Below, piece after piece: positions 59,030-64,000 of a stretch of 64,000 nt of DNA (the first letter of the stretch is position 1; every line of letters starts with the position of its first letter). Location: positions 12,443,501-12,507,500 of the forward strand of contig CM075201.1 in NCBI GenBank assembly GCA_037577475.1, in the 5' to 3' direction. A program made the position numbers and the translations under genes. The stretch comes from Chaunax sp. Z400. Its lineage: Eukaryota; Chordata; Actinopteri; Lophiiformes; Chaunacidae. Below the pieces are notes generated by a model. It saw only the letters and a program-made list of their open reading frames with translations. It did no database searches and was not told where the DNA came from.

Positions 59030-62000
59030 ATGGCTGGAAGGAGACGAGGCCGAAGCAGCAATGCCCAGCAACAGCAGGCCTCAAGGAGCCAAAGAGGACG
59101 CACTCGCAGAGTAAGTCCTGCTCTGTCATTTAAAATCATGTGGCATCTCAGAGTCACATAAAGAAGAATCTGGTTATCTGTGTATCTTTACCTCAGAGTA
59201 ATGCTATTGCAATCAGTTTTCATTAGTGTGAATGATTCAAAGGATTGTGGCACATAAAGAATATAATTCAGGTACATAAGGTTCACATTAATATCTAACA
59301 TTTGTGTGGAAACATATGAAGACATGCATTTATGCTGACTTCATATACTTAAGGTGCAGAGCGGGAAATAATGGCTAACTATAAAGTATGAAATAGTGAG
59401 ATAATATAGAAGAAGCAGGCTAAAATTATATAAAAATATATACTGAAGTAGGTTAAAATTATTAGCATTCTCAAAATAAAGTATCAAAAAAACAAAATAA
59501 TCTTTACAAAGTACAAGAAACACCAGACGTTTGAGCAGCATCTGAGTTCAAAGTATACATTACATCACAGCAGATAAAGCCGCATATGTATCTACACACA
59601 AGACAAAGTCTGTGTTATAATAAGGTACTCATTACTTCGGAGAAGTGAGATTACTCACATGTGTCTTAAATGACCAGATACATTATGACATAATCTTTTC
59701 TTTTTTTTTTTACCATGTCAGATGTAGGGAGGGCTCCAAACCTGCAAATTTACAAAACATTTATAATTCATACACATAATTGTATTAAACCCTGTAACAG
59801 GAAGTTAATATTGCAGTGCCTGAATGATCAGTTCTACATTAGCACTGCTGCATTATATTGTCTGTCTATATTGTTTTTCTCCCACAGTTTAAATACATGC
59901 ACTTTTGGTAAAATTGAAACACAACAATTACCCCTAAGTAAGAATGTAAGTACCCTCAAGGGATTTAAAAATGCACCAGAGTTATTTGCAGAGTTGTTTG
60001 AGTAGTTTGTGTCTTATGAAAATAATAACCTGCAAATTGTTCTTTGTTAACTCTTAATGATTATCTAAATTTAATCAATAACAGAAACAAAAAGACAAAG
60101 CAAAAACTGTACATTTCAAGAACTGTACAAGAACTGTACATTTCTCAATTTGATTCCAACTTTGATTCTAACAGTAATCCTCCTCCTCATGGACTGGCAC
60201 AACCTCCAGATGATGTCATCCAGTGGGATGGTAGCCCACTCTTCAGTCAGAGCAGCCTGGAGTTGATACTGAATCTATTCCTCTATTGTGGAATAGTGAG
60301 CATTAACTGTCTGTTGGACTGCCCTAACCCTAACGATCCCGCTCATGTTGCCCCAGCTGTGGTATTCTTGCAGATGTCCTTTTCTCTCCAATCTTGGTGC
60401 CTTTTATGGGGGTGAGTTAGTTTAACAAAGGAGTGGTGATTTGGGATTAGCTGGAGAAAGTCATCATGGCTATTTCTCTAAAAATTGTGTTTTAGACTTC
60501 AGACTTGTCACAAAAATCAGTCAAGCGTGATCAAACCTTGAATGTCGAGAATTATCACAAAACCTGCCCTACATAAGGTTATACAAACAATTTTAAATTA
60601 GAGAAAAGGGCCAAAATAGACCTTTCAAACTGGGCTAAAAGCTGAGAGGTGTATTTTAAAAATCCCTTGAGTGTACATTCAGAAATATTTATCTGTATAT
60701 AATGGCAGCTTGTTTAGCTTGTACTTTTCTTGTCACCTGATGCTGAGGTCCTGAACAGGATAAGTGGTTCAAATGATGTATGAAATGAATTGGAAAAATA
60801 CATTTTTTGATCAAACTTAACATGCTTTTTGTTTCTGCGCTCTCTTTTGTCTTTCTTTTTGTAATCAGGCTCTGCGGGAGCCAGCTGCTTTTACCAAATC
60901 TACAGGTTGTGAATTAGAAGTCCCCCATGAGAAGCTGACCATTGCCCAAGCACGGAGGGGTACACCAGGTCACTCTTCTCAATACTGTTTTCTTGCCAAT
61001 TTGTTACCAATTGCCATGCAGCTGTCTTCACATCTTGTCAGTCCCAACTTACAGCAGAAAGGAAAGACTGGCTGGAGAATTACTAACATGATGATGTTGG
61101 CATCAGCTCATATTGGCTGTAAAAAGTGTCAGTATCAGTAAAAGCTTGGTTTATTGGGCTGATTGGTATTAATACGATGTTTTTCTCCAGGAATATGTCA
61201 CTCCATTCGATTAAAGTATTAGCATTAGCATAAAAGTATCGAGATCTTTAGGTGATCAGATATTGGAATGAGCTTGAAAAGGCAATTTCAGGAAACCTCT
61301 GTAAACAATGGAAGAAATTAAGTTAAGTTTTTTAATGTCATGCTGAAGACGTGTTTTTACATTTCTTATCTTGTAGCTCATCGCCCGGTGCGAGTCTACG
61401 CTGATGGGATCTTTGACCTTTTTCATTCGGGGCATGCTCGAGCTTTGATGCAGGCAAAAAATGTATTCCCCAACACATACCTGATCGTAGGAGGTATGAA
61501 AACATGCATGAAGAAACCTGGAAAAGTTAGTGTGTAAATGAAAATGAAATGGACTGAACATGAGTCTTAACATTAGAACAAATGACCTTTTAAGGACCAA
61601 AATCTTGAATCTGTAGTCTCTCCAGATGAACTTGTCCCATGTTCACATAACAGGTCCTCTCTGTCTCTGTGTCCATAGTCTGCAGTGATGAACTCACACA
61701 CAAGTTTAAGGGCTATACGGTAATGACAGAGGATGAACGCTACGACGCCCTGAGGCACTGCCGTTATGTTGACGAGGTGCTGCGTGACGCTCCCTGGACT
61801 CTTACCAAAGAGTTCCTTATGACGCATAAGGTCAAAGGTCACACAGGCACTGGACACACAGCTTCTTACAATGTCGTACATCTCTGAACACTGTAATGTC
61901 ACACTCACAGATTGACTTTGTGGCTCATGATGATATCCCTTACACCTCTGCTGGATCAGAGGATGTTTACAAGCACATCAAGGAAGCAGGTGAACATATA

Positions 62001-63742
62001 AAAATTCCCCTCATGGTGAATTTGAGCTCTGCCACTTCTCACGTCACTTGAACTTATCATTTATGTTCTATATGTCAGGGATGTTTGTGGCTACTCAGAG
62101 GACAGAGGGCATCTCCACATCTGATCTGATCACTCGTATCGTCCGAGACTATGACATCTATGTTCGACGTAACCTGCAAAGAGGCTACACAGCCCGGGAA
62201 CTGAATGTTGGATTCATTAATGTTGGTACATTTAAGTTTAATTAATAGAAAAAAAATGAAAATGTAATAATAATTAGAAATGGTCACTCGTTTTGCCTTT
62301 TTCTGGCAGGAGAAGAAATATCGGCTCCAGAACCAGGTGGACAAGATGAAGGAGACGGTCCGTACGGTGGAGGAAAAGTCTAAACACTTTGTATACAAAG
62401 TGGAAGAGAAGAGTCAAGACCTCATTCATAAGTGGGAGGAGAAGTCGAGAGAATTCATTGGGAACTTCCTGGAACTCTTTGGACCTGATGGAGCCTGGGC
62501 ATGTTTACTTTTACATTATTCCATAAAACACACTAGTTAATGAAGGAAAACAAAAAACCTCTCTTAAACCATAGCAGTGAAAGAATATTTCATTTCTAGG
62601 TTGATTTAGTTTCTTACTGGTATTTTTTATATTATTTTGCTTAATGGATATTTAGAACTAATGCAATGTTGTGTGGTTTTGAGGCAACAGTGGACAATCA
62701 GTCACAATACCTGGCCAGAAAATCTTCCATAAACCTGCATAAAACTACAAATCGTCAGGTTCACAGTTCGTTTTCTCAAGGATTAATCAAACTAGATATA
62801 ATGTTAATTTGTGAGTTTTAGAGGTGGCACTAGGAGGATTATGTTAACTTCCAACAGAGTCAGTTGTTTCCAGTCTCTATGCTAAACTATGCTAACCAGC
62901 TGCTCACTCCACTGAATTTCCAAAAATGTCAAATTATTCATTCAAAATAAATTGGTAAATATCAGGTTTTATCAAAGAGCAAATGCTTAATTTCAGGCTC
63001 ACTAAACTGGACAGGAAGTAGTCTTAAGATGTCAGCGTCATTGCATGGCTCAACATGGGCAAAGGGGAAAAAATTGCTTGCTGCTCCCCTTGCACATCTT
63101 TTCTCACAATCATCACTCTGTCAAATCTGACTTCAGACCAGATACTATGCACAACTTACTGTATGGGGATAGTGGTAGCAGAAGGCCTATCTCTAACTTT
63201 TTCTCCATCATGGACACATATTAATAAAGCAACTTACAAATCTTACAATTATTTTCAGATCTTCCCACATTTATAGACATTTATACGTGTTTCGATCTCT
63301 GGCTTAAACAATGGACATTCGGGCACAATAAGAATGGTATTATTATAACCTCTCTGGGTCGCTCTGGCTAATGTGGGAAATAACTTAAGTATAGAACATA
63401 CACAGAACATTTCTTGACAGAATAATACAGTAAACCATTGCAACAAAGCACAACATTACAGCTTAAACTCTCTTCTCTCTTGTTCAGCATGCCATCCAGG
63501 AGAGGAGTGGCCGTATGCTCCAGGCCCTGTCACCTTACTCGTCACCCCGTGGCTCACCCAGCAGCAGTCCCACCAGAAGGCGCTCAGTCTCCCCTGACTC
63601 CTCACCTGACTCCTCACCTGCCTCCACCTCTGTGTCCCCATCGCCCTCCTCTGTCTCCCCTCCCTCTTCCCCTTCCTCACCCAAAAAGGGCAAACGCTCC
63701 TCTTTAAAAGCATCCTCCCCATACCCTAGACATGAACAATGA
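59030..63742 (+). CDS. pcyt1b: Choline-phosphate cytidylyltransferase B
   Basis: Eight exons join in phase to 371 codons (human PCYT1B 369): 59030-59110, 60869-60968, 61377-61493, 61679-61830, 61911-61989, 62079-62221, 62310-62498, 63488-63742. The enzyme makes CDP-choline from CTP and phosphocholine, the rate-limiting step of phosphatidylcholine synthesis by the Kennedy pathway. The nucleotidyltransferase motif HSGH is at residues 77-80 and the signature RTEGISTS at 184-191. Residues 225-287 are the amphipathic lipid-binding helix (VEEKS repeats, KWEEKSREFIGNFLELFG). Residues about 295-350 form a Ser-Pro-rich phosphorylation tail. HEKLTIAQAR and LFGPDGAW identify the B rather than the A isoform. 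The first exon is Arg-rich (GRRRGR, RGRTRR), unlike human CCT-beta. The last intron seems to start with GC (62499-62500). Confidence 0.95.
60130..60330 (-). pseudogene. Tc1/mariner-type transposase fragment in pcyt1b intron 1
   Basis: Minus-strand translation gives EEWATIPLDDIIWRLCQSMR and further basic residues, closely like the C-terminal EEW-IP-D-I-RL-SMRRR end of Tc1-like transposases. Upstream on that strand the frame is broken by a stop and no catalytic DDE region was located. Only an inactive relic remains. Confidence 0.5.
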
Positions 63743-64000
63743 GCACATCATACATTGGTCATTTTTATTGGTCTTCTCAGAGGCTATTGGTCATTAGTCT
63801 GGTACATAATATGTCTAAGAAGTCTATATAATGGAAAATTATAAATAAAAACAAAATCCTTATTTTGGCTCATTGAAGTGCAATATATCATAATGTTCAT
63901 AATGTGTTGTTGACTAAAAAAGGGAAAATAAAATAAAAAATTTGCCGGTTTATCATTTGTCTTCTGTCATTTGTTACTCTTCCGTACGTTTAGCCAAATA
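63743..64000 (+). other. 3' UTR of pcyt1b (incomplete)
   Basis: AT-rich sequence with AATAAA at 63844-63849 and again at 63927-63932. The window ends shortly after. Confidence 0.6.

Overview
This window is vertebrate nuclear DNA, most likely from a ray-finned (teleost) fish. The genes are split into many short exons with GT-AG (rarely GC-AG) introns, AATAAA sites follow the genes, there are two long (CA)n arrays, and dispersed DNA is of fish type (hAT-like ends, LINE tails, a tRNA-like SINE). The proteins are recognisably vertebrate. I built every gene model by eye from splice sites and reading phase; no alignment program or database was used.

Layout. 1-280 (+): 3' end of a ZFX/ZFY-type zinc-finger gene. 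2374-4292 (-): lipocalin of the prostaglandin-D-synthase-like type, 6 exons. 7664-12110 (-) and 16258-21503 (-): two complete 11-exon copies of the pyruvate dehydrogenase E1-alpha gene in tandem. 24178-35342 (+): map7d2, 17 coding exons, head-to-head with the second pdha1 copy. 39613-45903 (+): bclaf3-like gene. 48178-50036 (+): a short gene resembling only the C-terminal part of SH3KBP1/CIN85. 51275-56346 (-): lipase H, 10 exons. 59030-63742 (+): pcyt1b, 8 coding exons. From general knowledge, zfx, pdha1, map7d2, bclaf3, sh3kbp1 and pcyt1b all lie on human Xp22, and MAP7D2-BCLAF3-SH3KBP1 have the same order and orientation there. The lipocalin and liph are not part of that human block.

The most striking object is the left pdha1 copy (7664-12110). 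It is intact in every exon and keeps the thiamine-diphosphate residues, but two of the three serines used by PDH kinases are gone: site 3 is Pro, with a one-residue insertion nearby, and site 1 is Leu inside a rewritten loop. The right copy is conventional, with residue numbering identical to human PDHA1. The left gene therefore looks like a diverged E1-alpha that may largely escape kinase inhibition.

Second is the architecture around the right copy. It is bracketed by a roughly 0.7-0.8 kb inverted repeat, and an exact 132-bp direct repeat lies 5' of map7d2 with the repeat element between its two copies. Third is the small sh3kbp1-like gene at the syntenic position, apparently without SH3 domains. 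The genes do not form one pathway: pdha1 is mitochondrial carbon metabolism, pcyt1b and liph are phospholipid metabolism, map7d2 is microtubule/kinesin biology, and bclaf3 and zfx are nuclear.
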